9,973 nt of DNA from an uncultured Planctomycetales bacterium. Lineage in GTDB: Bacteria; Planctomycetota; Planctomycetia; Isosphaerales; Isosphaeraceae. Where the stretch lies: positions 1-9,973 of the forward strand of contig CALKTZ010001057.1 of NCBI GenBank assembly GCA_937997355.1. The letters run 5' to 3'. Shown piece by piece: positions 1-7,049 of this stretch. The stretch's first letter is position 1. Each line of letters opens with the position of its first letter. The notes under the pieces are model-generated. The model had not been told where the DNA came from and made no database searches. It saw nothing but the letters and a program-made list of their open reading frames with translations. Both the position numbers and the translations under genes were made by a program.

Positions 1-1513
1 CCAGGCAGACGAAGCCGACCAGCCCCGACCCGTCGACGACCGGCACCCGCCCCCGCCACTCGGCGTACTTCTCGGAGAGCGACTCCCGGTGAACGCCCCG
101 CGCCCAATCGCCCCCCGGGACCACCGAGGTCCTCGCCAGGTGCGCGCCGATGATCTCGCGGGCCTCCTCGGTCACCACGCCGACGACCGAGCCGATGTCG
201 AGCGCGGAATTCAGCCGGGATGCGACATCCGCCAGCTTCTGCACCTGCATCGAGCGGCTCCGCTCCTTGCGCTGCGCCTCGGCCCGCTCTTCCTCGACCA
301 GCTTGCGGTCGTGGATGTCGGTCGAGGTCCCGAACCAGCCGACGACGCCATCGGCATTCTTGAGCGGCACCGCCCTCGACTGGAACCAACGATAGACGCC
401 GTCTTCGCGGCGGATTCGATGCTCGACCTCGAACAGCCGTCGCTGGTCGACCGAGATGCGCCAGCGTTCCCGCGTCGTGCTCAAATCCTGGGGATGGACC
501 GCCTCGAAGGCATCCACCTCGAACCCTTGGACTTCGGTGATGCCGGTATAGTCGCGCCACTGGCCGCCCAGGTAGTCGAATCGGCCGTTGGGGGCGGCGG
601 TCCAGACCAGTTGGGGCAACGCCTCGGTGAGGATCCGATAACGCCGCTCACTCTCCCGGAGCCGCATCTCCGCCTCCTTGCGCGGGGTGATATTCAGCAC
701 GACCCCGATCATGTGCGCGGGGACGCCGCGATCGTCCATGATCACACGCCCGCGCACCATCGCCCAATGGATCGTCCCGTCGGGCCAGTGATGCCGATAT
801 TCCAGGTCGTAGACGAGCCGGTCGGCGATCGAACGTTCGATCACCTGCCGGACGTGCTCGCGATCCTCGGGGTCGATCACCCGGAGCAAAGATTCAAAGG
901 TTATCTGCTGATTCGGCCCGAAGCCGAAGATCGCCCTGCAGTGCTCGCAGCATTTCACCTCGCCGGTGCCGAAGCTGAGCCGCCAGGCGCCGAGTTTGGT
1001 CGCCTCCATGGCCAGGGTGAGTTGATCTCGGCTCTCCTTGAGTTCCGCCTCGCTCCGCCGCTGCTGCACCCGCTCCCGCGCCTCCGTGATCGCGCGACGG
1101 ACGGCCGGGCCGAGTCGTTCCATGCGTTGCTTGACGATGTAGTCGGTGGCCCCTCGCTTGAGGCATTCGACCGCGAACTCCTCCCCGAGCGTGGCCGAGA
1201 CCAGGATGAATGGACAATCCGGGGCATGCTCCCGGGCGATCTCCAGGGCCGAAACCCCGTCGAAGGCGGGAAGCGAGTAATCGGCGAGGATGACATCGAA
1301 CCGGCCTTCCTTGAGCGCCGCGACGAATCCCTCGCGGGTGTCGACTCGCATCACCTCGGGTATGAGCCCCTCCTTCTTGAGCCGAACCCGGATCAATTCG
1401 GCGTCAAGCGCGCTGTCTTCAAGATGGAGGACGTCGATCTTGCCCACGAAAATACCCCGACCTGCCCCGGATATGGGATCTCCCTGTTCGCCGGGGAGAT
1501 CCCCGCCGATCAC
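1..1513 (-). CDS. Receiver-PAS-PAS-GAF signalling protein, probable hybrid sensor kinase (3' end beyond window)
   Basis: This is a multi-domain signalling protein of which 504 residues are visible; the C-terminus lies beyond base 1. Numbering from the GTG at 1513, an N-terminal receiver domain (about 25-145) shows the acidic pair E32/D33, phosphoacceptor D78 (ADYSLP), S106 and K128. Two PAS/PAC domains follow: about 165-280 (ending GVVLNITPRK) and about 290-408 (ERRYRILTEALPQLVW to TSTDIHDRK). A GAF-like domain begins near 430 (RLNSALD) and is cut by the edge. A histidine kinase core probably follows off-window, but a cyclase or phosphatase output is not excluded. The start is uncertain. GTG 1513 overlaps the stop of the upstream response regulator as GTGA, which favours coupling. 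GTG 1447 would give a protein beginning right at the receiver domain (GKIDVLHLEDS) and would remove a 22-residue Gly/Pro-rich leader. The location next to a phytochrome and its regulator suggests phosphorelay or integration of further signals; that is inference. Confidence 0.85.
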   Translation of the reverse strand, partial: MIGGDLPGEQGDPISGAGRGIFVGKIDVLHLEDSALDAELIRVRLKKEGLIPEVMRVDTREGFVAALKEGRFDVILADYSLPAFDGVSALEIAREHAPDCPFILVSATLGEEFAVECLKRGATDYIVKQRMERLGPAVRRAITEARERVQQRRSEAELKESRDQLTLAMEATKLGAWRLSFGTGEVKCCEHCRAIFGFGPNQQITFESLLRVIDPEDREHVRQVIERSIADRLVYDLEYRHHWPDGTIHWAMVRGRVIMDDRGVPAHMIGVVLNITPRKEAEMRLRESERRYRILTEALPQLVWTAAPNGRFDYLGGQWRDYTGITEVQGFEVDAFEAVHPQDLSTTRERWRISVDQRRLFEVEHRIRREDGVYRWFQSRAVPLKNADGVVGWFGTSTDIHDRKLVEEERAEAQRKERSRSMQVQKLADVASRLNSALDIGSVVGVVTEEAREIIGAHLARTSVVPGGDWARGVHRESLSEKYAEWRGRVPVVDGSGLVGFVCL

Positions 1514-1959
1514 CGCTTCGGCTTGAGGCTCCCCGGCGGCGGCTCATTCACCACCGCCCAGAAGACCCCAAGCTCACGAACCGCGTCGATGAACTCCTTG
1601 AATCCCACCGGCTTCACCACGTAGGCATTCACGCCGAGCTTGTAACTCTTCAAGACATCCTGCTCTTCGTGCGAGGAGGTCAGGATCACGACCGGGATGC
1701 TCTGGAGCGCGGGCTCCCGACGGATGCGCTCCAGCACCTGGAGGCCGTCGATCCGGGGGAGCTTGAGATCCAGCAGCACCACCGCGGGATTCCCCTCCGT
1801 CCGCTCGGCGTACGGCCCCCGCCTCAGGAGATAGTCGAGGGCCTCGACCCCGTCGCGCACCGAGATCACTTCATTCGCGAGGTTACTCTTGCCCAGCGCG
1901 ACGAGCGTCAATTCCAGGTCTTTCGGATTATCCTCGACGAGCAAAATCGGCTTGAGCAT
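1510..1959 (-). CDS. Single-domain response regulator, Rcp1-like (CheY family)
   Basis: This 149-residue protein is a stand-alone receiver domain with no DNA-binding output. The signature residues are visible: acidic pair E9/D10 in LLVEDNP, phosphoacceptor D64 in VVLLDLKLP, T94 in VILTSS, and K116 in VVKPV. The sequence resembles the Rcp1 group of phytochrome response regulators (NPKDLELTLVAL, DGVEALDYLL). It lies 10 bases after the bacteriophytochrome gene, whose kinase has no fused receiver. It is therefore the obvious phosphate acceptor for that kinase, by analogy with the Cph1-Rcp1 pair; this pairing is inferred. The ATG at 1959 is preceded by a good ribosome binding site. Its TGA stop overlaps the GTG of the next gene (GTGA), so translation of the downstream hybrid protein is probably coupled. 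With no output domain, it must act by protein contact or by passing phosphate on. Confidence 0.93.
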   Translation of the reverse strand: MLKPILLVEDNPKDLELTLVALGKSNLANEVISVRDGVEALDYLLRRGPYAERTEGNPAVVLLDLKLPRIDGLQVLERIRREPALQSIPVVILTSSHEEQDVLKSYKLGVNAYVVKPVGFKEFIDAVRELGVFWAVVNEPPPGSLKPKR

Positions 1960-1962
1960 CGG

Positions 1963-1968
1963 TCCCTT
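1963..1968 (-). promoter_or_regulatory. Ribosome binding site of the response regulator
   Basis: AAGGGA lies 3 bases before the ATG at 1959, within the 10-base gap after the phytochrome stop codon. It supports that ATG as the start and independent initiation in a polycistronic message. Confidence 0.6.
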
Positions 1969-1969
1969 C

Positions 1970-4249
1970 TCACAACCGCGATTCCAGATCGGTCGGCCGT
2001 TTTGGCAATGAAAAGAAGAATGTCGCCCCTACGCCAAGCTCACCTTCCGCCCAGGTGCGGCCCCCGTGACGCCCCACGATCCGCCGCACATTGGCGAGTC
2101 CGATCCCGGTCCCTTCGAATTCCTCCACGCGGTGCAGCCGCTGGAAGACCCCGAAGAGCTTGCCGACGTATTCCATGTCGAAGCCGACCCCATTGTCCTT
2201 GACGAAGAAGATGGTTTCCGTCTCGCCCGAGGAGGAGCCGACCTCGATCACCGTCTCCGGCTGGGTCTCGGTGAACTTCACTGCATTGCTAAGCAAATTC
2301 CGTGCCACCTGACGAAGCATGATCATGTCGCCGGAAACGACCGGCAAGTCGGCCATGCGCCATTCGATCTTCCGGCCGGCATCGAGCCCCAGCGAGACCT
2401 CCTGGATCGTCTCCCGGAAGAGTTCGTTCATATCAATCGCCTGATAATTCAGCTTCTGTCGCCCCATCCGGGAGAATGCGAGCAGGCTGTCGACGAGCGT
2501 GCCGGCCTGTTGCGCCGAGCCGATGATCACGTCGAGATAACGCCGCTCTCCGTCGTTGAGTCGGGTCCCGGCGCTCTCGCGGAGGAGTTCGGAGTAGCCG
2601 GCGATATGCCGGAACGGGGCGCGCAGGTCGTGGGAGACCGAATAGGAGAAGGCTTCGAGCTCTTTGTTGCTCCGCTCGAGCTCCTCGCTCAATTCGGCCA
2701 TCTCCTCCGCGTTTCGCAGCACGATCCCGATCACCGCGTTGCGAAACTCGACGGCCGCCTCGATCTCGCTCGGGCGGAATGGGATGGCCTTGTGCCGCAC
2801 CGTCTCCTGCCAGAGCTGGAACGACTTGCGGGGGCTGATCTGCTTCTTCCCGCTATCGTAGGCCGGGGCCCTCGTGGGGTCGCCGGCCCACTTGATGGTG
2901 CGCGTGACCTCGGGGCGGAACCAGAGGATGTAACTCGGATGGAGCTTCGAGATCGAGACCGCGAGCAGCCCGCTGGCCCGGTCCGAATACGCGGCGGCTT
3001 CCGGGAAGACCGAGGAGATCGAGGAAGTCTCGTAGACTTCCTTCTCCCCGGTCGCCGAGAGCCAGGCGACGAGGCGACGCACCTCGATCTCGGAGGGGGT
3101 TTCGCCGATCAGCTCGCAACGGTCCTCGGCGACGATCGCGGCCCCTCGGGCCGACGCGAGCGACAGGAGGGTCGCCGGATCGCGGGCGAGGCCGTCGCGA
3201 TAATCTTCCTCGGCCGCCATGTGCGCCAGCAAGTTCACCTGGATCGACTTCAATTCGATTCGCCGCTCGAATTCGGCATGATGCTCGCGGGCTTCGAGCT
3301 GGAGCGAGAAGACCTGCCCCAGGAGATCGCACGCGGTGCGCGTCGCGAACGGGACGACCTTCGGCTCGCCGTGATGGCAAGAAATCAACCCCCAGAGTTG
3401 CCCCTCCCGGAGGATGGAAATCGACATCGACGCGATCGTCCCCATGTTCTTCATGTATTCGATGTGGATCGGCGAGACGCTCCGAAGGGCCGAATAGGTC
3501 AGGTCGAGCGGCCTCCCGGTGTCGGGACGGTCGGCCGGGACGATCGGCACCGGCGCGTAATCCGCGTCGGCGATCAGCCGAAGCCGGTTGTGGCGGTAGA
3601 GTTCCCGCGCAGGCATGGGGATATCGGTCGCGGGGAAGCGATGATCCATCAACGACGGGAAGACGTCGTTGCGGTCTTCCGCGATCACGGTGCCGCTCCA
3701 ATCGGCTTCGAACCGATAGATCAGCACCCGATCGAATCCCGTCAGGCGCCTCAGCTCGATGGAGGCCATTCGGGTCAGTTCATCGAGGGTCCGGGTCTGT
3801 TGAACCCGTGCGATGAAAGTATTGCTCAGCGGATAAATATTCTCGATGCCGGCGGGCCTCTCGGCGATCAGCGGCTCGAGCTCGAGGATCAGCACTCCCC
3901 GGTACCGGTGCGCGATGAGGCCGAAGAGGGCCGATCGCCCCGGAAGATCAACCGGAACCACCCCGAGGTATCGGGGTTGGCAATCCTCCAGGAAAGGCTC
4001 GAACATCGGCGCGAGCGTTTCGGTTGCCGGTTGACCGAGCACGTCCTGAATCGCCTCGTCCAGGATTCGGCCGAGGGGCCGCTCGAGGAACTCGGGGGCG
4101 TTCCGACTCGCCTGGATCACTCGGTGACGGGCATCGAGTGCCAGGAGCATGCCGTGCGGTTGAATGCTCCCGGGGATGTGAATCGGCTCGCGGTCGCACT
4201 CCGAGCGGGCTGAGGCGGCGGGATCGAACGTGGTCGATTCGCTGGTCAT
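1970..4249 (-). CDS. bphP: Bacteriophytochrome: PAS-GAF-PHY photosensory histidine kinase
   Basis: This 759-residue red/far-red photoreceptor kinase would bind biliverdin and autophosphorylate on histidine. The PAS domain (about 20-125) opens with C18 in SECDREPIHIPGSIQPHG, the position of the biliverdin-linking cysteine in bacteriophytochromes. The GAF domain (about 145-320) has PATDIP (206-211, D209), Y218, R256 and H262 in RSVSPIHIEY, and CHH (291-293). The PHY domain (about 330-500) carries the tongue motifs WAGDP (454-458) and PRKSF (473-477). The kinase core has phosphoacceptor H540 in SVSHDLRAPFRHI, N655 in NLLSNAVKFT, DNGVGF (685-690) and GTGIGL (713-718). All key residues for chromophore attachment, photoconversion and catalysis appear present. 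There is no fused receiver; a separate regulator gene follows 10 bases downstream. The reading frame stays open upstream to 4543, but the ATG at 4249 is chosen for three reasons: it has a strong ribosome binding site, it overlaps the heme oxygenase stop (ATGA), and the family N-terminus begins just before the Cys. Confidence 0.97.
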   Translation of the reverse strand: MTSESTTFDPAASARSECDREPIHIPGSIQPHGMLLALDARHRVIQASRNAPEFLERPLGRILDEAIQDVLGQPATETLAPMFEPFLEDCQPRYLGVVPVDLPGRSALFGLIAHRYRGVLILELEPLIAERPAGIENIYPLSNTFIARVQQTRTLDELTRMASIELRRLTGFDRVLIYRFEADWSGTVIAEDRNDVFPSLMDHRFPATDIPMPARELYRHNRLRLIADADYAPVPIVPADRPDTGRPLDLTYSALRSVSPIHIEYMKNMGTIASMSISILREGQLWGLISCHHGEPKVVPFATRTACDLLGQVFSLQLEAREHHAEFERRIELKSIQVNLLAHMAAEEDYRDGLARDPATLLSLASARGAAIVAEDRCELIGETPSEIEVRRLVAWLSATGEKEVYETSSISSVFPEAAAYSDRASGLLAVSISKLHPSYILWFRPEVTRTIKWAGDPTRAPAYDSGKKQISPRKSFQLWQETVRHKAIPFRPSEIEAAVEFRNAVIGIVLRNAEEMAELSEELERSNKELEAFSYSVSHDLRAPFRHIAGYSELLRESAGTRLNDGERRYLDVIIGSAQQAGTLVDSLLAFSRMGRQKLNYQAIDMNELFRETIQEVSLGLDAGRKIEWRMADLPVVSGDMIMLRQVARNLLSNAVKFTETQPETVIEVGSSSGETETIFFVKDNGVGFDMEYVGKLFGVFQRLHRVEEFEGTGIGLANVRRIVGRHGGRTWAEGELGVGATFFFSLPKRPTDLESRL

Positions 4250-4812
4250 GCTCGCCTTCCTTTCAACCAGCGCCCGAATCGCTCGAAGGTCTCGACCGCG
4301 GCCCCGACGATGGCCGGGTCGGCCTCCGGAGACGAATGCGCGATCAGGATCTCGCGGAAGGCCTTCCACTTGCGTCCGACGTCGTCCCCATAGCTGTTGA
4401 AGAAGGTCCCGCCCCCCCCGGTCAGGCCGAATCGCTTCGAGAGATGCCGGGTGATGATCTGCCCCCCCAGCGTCGCCCCCTCGAAGACATACATGGAGCC
4501 GAGCGCCGCCGGGGCCGATTCCAACGCGGGCACCTCGCCGCAACGAGGGAGCGCCGCCAGTTCATCATCCCCGAGGCCGAGAAATCGCAGGTCGTCTTCG
4601 ATCCTCGCCGCCTTCTCTCTCCCCTCGAAAATGGCTACTTCCTCGCCCAAGCCGGCCCTTGCCCGTTCTTCCCAGGGGCGGATATACCCGTAAAACCGGC
4701 CGAGGAGGCGGCGATAGTCTTCGATCGTGAATGTTTCGCTCATGATGTCGAGGTCGGCCTCGACCTGTCGGTGATGCCGACTCGTCCGCGACTTGATCTC
4801 ATCCAGCAGCAT
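4246..4812 (-). CDS. bphO: Biliverdin-forming heme oxygenase, phytochrome-associated
   Basis: This 188-residue heme oxygenase opens heme to biliverdin, iron and CO, using O2 and reducing equivalents. Biliverdin is the chromophore of the phytochrome encoded immediately downstream. The N-terminal helix SRTSRHHRQVEADL contains the expected T10, proximal heme ligand H14 and E18 spacing. The centre has the BphO/HemO hallmark LGSMYVFEGATLGGQ (about 105-119), and a later GGGGTFFNSYGDDVGRKW segment fits the distal-side and C-terminal part of the family. The length is normal for bacterial BphO. The protein is predicted to be cytoplasmic, with no signal peptide or membrane helix. The ATG at 4812 is supported by GGGAG at 4822-4818. 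Its TGA overlaps the bphP ATG, so chromophore supply and apoprotein are probably translated together. It is the first gene of the light-sensing cluster, after a 258-base gap that should hold the promoter. Confidence 0.95.
   Translation of the reverse strand: MLLDEIKSRTSRHHRQVEADLDIMSETFTIEDYRRLLGRFYGYIRPWEERARAGLGEEVAIFEGREKAARIEDDLRFLGLGDDELAALPRCGEVPALESAPAALGSMYVFEGATLGGQIITRHLSKRFGLTGGGGTFFNSYGDDVGRKWKAFREILIAHSSPEADPAIVGAAVETFERFGRWLKGRRA
4255..4263 (-). promoter_or_regulatory. Ribosome binding site of bphP
   Basis: AAAGGAAGG lies 5 bases upstream of the ATG at 4249, inside the end of the heme oxygenase gene. It decides the phytochrome start against the in-frame extension that runs back to 4543. 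Confidence 0.65.
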
Positions 4813-4817
4813 GTCGA

Positions 4818-4822
4818 CTCCC
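4818..4822 (-). promoter_or_regulatory. Ribosome binding site of bphO
   Basis: GGGAG lies 5 bases before the ATG at 4812 and supports that start as the first codon of the light-sensing cluster. Confidence 0.55.
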
Positions 4823-4887
4823 AGTCCAGATCGAGGTGCCCCTCCAGCGGCGAAAAGAGTTTCCGGAAGAGTTGCAAGTCCTCGCGC

Positions 4888-4917
4888 GCTCGGGGAAACC
4901 GAAATCTTCCCCCGAAC
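4888..4917 (-). other. Hairpin in the bphO leader (11-bp stem, 8-nt loop)
   Basis: On the minus strand GTTCGGGGGAA (4917-4907) pairs with TTTCCCCGAGC (4898-4888) around the loop GATTTCGG. That gives nine Watson-Crick and two G-U pairs with no bulge. It starts 75 bases upstream of the bphO ATG. It is followed by GCGCGAGGACTTGC and not by a U-run, so it is not a classical intrinsic terminator. It could be a leader structure affecting transcript stability or bphO expression, or a factor-assisted end for the Bat transcript. It may also be a chance structure, since the region is G/C-tract rich. Confidence 0.4.
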
Positions 4918-5070
4918 CCTCGATTTTTACAAATTAGCAACGATTCAACCCGATCATGTTACCAATGTCCGGAGAGACTAAATATGCAAGCGACATGCCA
5001 TCCACTCTCGACCCCCCTCGAAAACAGGGCGTCATATCTCTCGATTTGATCCAACCGGGGTTCCGCCCGT

Positions 5071-6393
5071 TCACTCGGGAGCTATTTGTCCGGGCACTCT
5101 TGAGACGACCGGATTCAGTGGCGGCAGAGGATTGAAGTCGGCGGGAGTTGACGGGGAATGCCGTAGTCGACGACGGGCCAGGGCCAGGAGAGCGAAGAGA
5201 GGTTTTCCATCCCAATTCGAAGCTCGGGAGCCATCGGGCCGGTAAACCCGATCCTCCAGGGAAGCGAGATCGTGAGAGAGCTCCGGATCTTCGACCAGGC
5301 GATCAAGATCGTCGAGCGAGAGCACGCCGAACCGACCGAGCCAACGCGACAGGGCGATGTACGCTGCTTGAGGATCGTCCGCGCGACAGGCCCGCCGGAG
5401 TCTGGCGAAATCGGCCGATTCCGACCCGGACCGGACTTCACGGAAATGCCGCGAAAGCCGGAAGGCAAATGCCCCGCACAGCAGGACCATCCCGGTCGCG
5501 ATCATGATGATCCATCGGCGAGGGGCCAGGTTCGACGAGCCGGCCGAGGGATCATCGGCTGCGTCGTGGTCCGGGCCGTTGTTACCGGCATCGGCAATCG
5601 TGAACGATCGCCCCGGCAACGTCTCCGTCTTCAATTCGTCGGCGTCCAGGTCGTACCAGGTGATCGAGCGGTCGGGAAGCGTGACCGTCCCCGGGGCCTC
5701 GCAAAGATAGGTGACGACTTCGCGTCTCTCTCCGCGAAGCCGTCCGCGATCGGTCTGATCGTGGACGATCGGCTCCTCGGGATAGACCGCCACGCCCTTC
5801 GCCTCGTCGGGCCGAAATGGCGGGAAGATCATCCCCGGCACGTCATCGGCCGTCACGGTGAGGGTTCGGGTGAAGGCATCGCCGATCTTCGCCGCTTTCG
5901 GCTCGGGTTGCCATTCGTCGGACAGGGTCAGGCGGCGCGTCGCGATCACGGTCCCCAACCGCTCCGCGCCCGGGGGCGTCTTCGCCTGAAACGAGATGGG
6001 AGCGGTGACGACCCGCCTCGTGTTGATGGGTTTGCCATAACCCGCGTTGGAATCGAACCGGATGGCGAACGAGGGGATTTGCACGATCCCGGCCCGCTGG
6101 GCATACACGGCAAATTCATGCCGTTGCGTGGTGAAGGTGGTGTCCCCGACCGACTCCGAGCCGAGCGTCGGCGAGCCCGAAGGGGGCAGCACCACCGCCC
6201 CCGGGATCGATGGCAGATCGAACGAAGGCGCCCCCGCGAACAGGTCGGGGGTGGCCAGCGTGATCGCCAGGGTCACCCGCTGGCCGACCCAAACCCCGTC
6301 CTTCGGAGACACATCGACCGTCGCCCGCGCCGGGGGATCGGCCCCCTCCCGGACGAGCATCGAAACCAGGAACACGAGCGCGGCGAGGCTCAC
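5071..6393 (-). CDS. batD: BatD-like membrane-anchored protein of the Bat cluster
   Basis: This 440-residue protein is last in the Bat cluster. It has an N-terminal hydrophobic segment (about 2-14) that probably acts as signal peptide or anchor. A long extracytoplasmic part (about 25-290) is rich in beta-strand-like segments and matches the BatD pattern of a 'vGq.vtl' opening (GVWVGQRVTLAITL, 33-46) and repeated immunoglobulin-like units (second unit starting near GDAFTRTLTV, 171-180). One transmembrane helix follows (about 293-311), then a cytoplasmic helical tail with DDPQAAYIALSRWLGRFG (339-356), typical of the BatD C-terminus. BatD proteins are thought to work with the BatA/BatB VWA proteins at the membrane; the molecular role is not established. 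The GTG at 6393 overlaps the stop of the TPR gene as GTGA, which fixes the start. The assignment rests on architecture and position more than on sharp motifs. Confidence 0.82.
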   Translation of the reverse strand: MSLAALVFLVSMLVREGADPPARATVDVSPKDGVWVGQRVTLAITLATPDLFAGAPSFDLPSIPGAVVLPPSGSPTLGSESVGDTTFTTQRHEFAVYAQRAGIVQIPSFAIRFDSNAGYGKPINTRRVVTAPISFQAKTPPGAERLGTVIATRRLTLSDEWQPEPKAAKIGDAFTRTLTVTADDVPGMIFPPFRPDEAKGVAVYPEEPIVHDQTDRGRLRGERREVVTYLCEAPGTVTLPDRSITWYDLDADELKTETLPGRSFTIADAGNNGPDHDAADDPSAGSSNLAPRRWIIMIATGMVLLCGAFAFRLSRHFREVRSGSESADFARLRRACRADDPQAAYIALSRWLGRFGVLSLDDLDRLVEDPELSHDLASLEDRVYRPDGSRASNWDGKPLFALLALARRRLRHSPSTPADFNPLPPLNPVVSRVPGQIAPE

Positions 6394-7049
6394 GGTTTCC
6401 GCTCCTGCTTCGGTTCCTGCCCCTGTCCCTTCGCCTGCACCTGGAAGGCGAACTTGGCGCGGAGGAAGTCGGCGGGCTTCGTCTGGACGCGCCGGAGCCA
6501 GAGCCCCCGCAGTTGCTCGTCACTCAGCGGCATGTCTCCGGCAACCTCGGTGTCCTGGCTTCCCCCGGGTGATTTCCCCTTCTCGAACACGATTTCATCG
6601 GCCTTCACATGGCCGCCGGTCTCGTCGCCTCCCTTCGTCCTCAGGCGATCGCGACGGATGGCCGCGATCGCCCGATTCTCCCGGCAATCACGCCAATCCG
6701 CCGAGAGGGAGAGCGCCCGGTCGTAGCTCTCGATGGCGTCGTCATACTTGCCGAGCATCGTCAGGCTGTTGCCCCGGTTATACGCGGCCTCCGGCGTGCC
6801 GAGGGTCGCGAACGCCTCCGCCGCCCGCTTGTAGTCACCCGATCGATACAGGGCGACCCCTCGGCGATACGGATCTTGATAACTGCTCGCCGCATCCTTG
6901 AACCGACCTTCACGCAGCAGGCGATCGCCGCGCCTATCGGGCCGGGTCCAGATGTTCGGGACACGCCACGAGGCGAAGCCGAGCGCCGCCCCGAACAGGA
7001 TGAGGGAGGCGACAAACAGGAGCACCGGCCGCCGAGAGGTGTTCGTCAT
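6390..7049 (-). CDS. TPR membrane protein of the Bat cluster (BatC/BatE-like)
   Basis: This 219-residue protein has one N-terminal membrane helix (about 8-27) preceded by a short basic stretch (TSRRP), so the rest may lie on the outer face of the inner membrane. Residues 62-120 form tetratricopeptide repeats: a partial unit (RGVALYRSGDYKRAAEAF) and a canonical one (AAYNRGNSLTMLGKYDDAIE with A112 and L113 after it). The C-terminal part is charged and ends in LSDEQLRGLWLRRVQTKPAD, a WLRR-type helix commonly found at the end of these Bat TPR proteins. Such proteins are thought to serve as scaffolds for the VWA complex. The ATG at 7049 overlaps the batB stop (ATGA). An in-frame ATG at 7079 would add ten residues inside batB and is less likely. 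Several BatC/BatE names exist for such proteins, so no symbol is given. Confidence 0.85.
   Translation of the reverse strand: MTNTSRRPVLLFVASLILFGAALGFASWRVPNIWTRPDRRGDRLLREGRFKDAASSYQDPYRRGVALYRSGDYKRAAEAFATLGTPEAAYNRGNSLTMLGKYDDAIESYDRALSLSADWRDCRENRAIAAIRRDRLRTKGGDETGGHVKADEIVFEKGKSPGGSQDTEVAGDMPLSDEQLRGLWLRRVQTKPADFLRAKFAFQVQAKGQGQEPKQERKP

Larger units (their letters stand above)
4813..5070 (-). promoter_or_regulatory. Intergenic region with probable bphO promoter and leader
   Basis: This is the only sizeable non-coding stretch, lying between the batD stop and the bphO start. Bases about 4921-5050 are clearly richer in A and T than the flanking genes (for example TTTGTAAAAATCG and CTTGCATATTTAG on the minus strand), as expected for a promoter region. 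I could not find a well-spaced -35/-10 pair and do not assign one. A hairpin lies at 4888-4917. No intrinsic terminator with a U-run for the Bat cluster was seen, so read-through into bphO is possible. Short open frames here (for example 4934-5215, minus) have no recognisable protein content. Confidence 0.4.

Noticed and set aside
89..1624. 511-codon open frame on the plus strand opposite the hybrid signalling gene
   Set aside because: It uses the antisense of the same codons as the receiver-PAS-PAS gene and has no domain of its own.
2066..4213. 715-codon open frame on the plus strand opposite bphP
   Set aside because: It mirrors a high-GC gene with clear phytochrome motifs on the other strand; its translation shows no recognisable domain and is rich in Arg, Asp, Gly and Pro as expected for an antisense shadow.
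4250..4543. 98-codon N-terminal extension of bphP
   Set aside because: The extension lies in another frame of the heme oxygenase gene, is Arg/Gly-rich without domain content, and the ATG at 4249 has a ribosome binding site and ATGA coupling.
4851..4876. TTCCGGAA palindrome and nearby ACTCTT repeats in the bphO leader
   Set aside because: They are too short and imperfect to argue for an operator.
4888..4917. Hairpin as an intrinsic terminator of the Bat cluster
   Set aside because: No U-run follows on the minus strand. On the plus strand a T5 run comes only about 10 bases after the stem, and no plus-strand gene ends there.
4934..5215. 93-codon minus-strand open frame across the intergenic region and the batD end
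   Set aside because: It overlaps batD in another frame, has no clear ribosome binding site, and its product shows no recognisable feature.
5272..6726. 484-codon open frame on the plus strand opposite batD and the TPR gene
   Set aside because: It crosses two well-supported genes, is low-complexity and Arg-rich, and has no recognisable domain.
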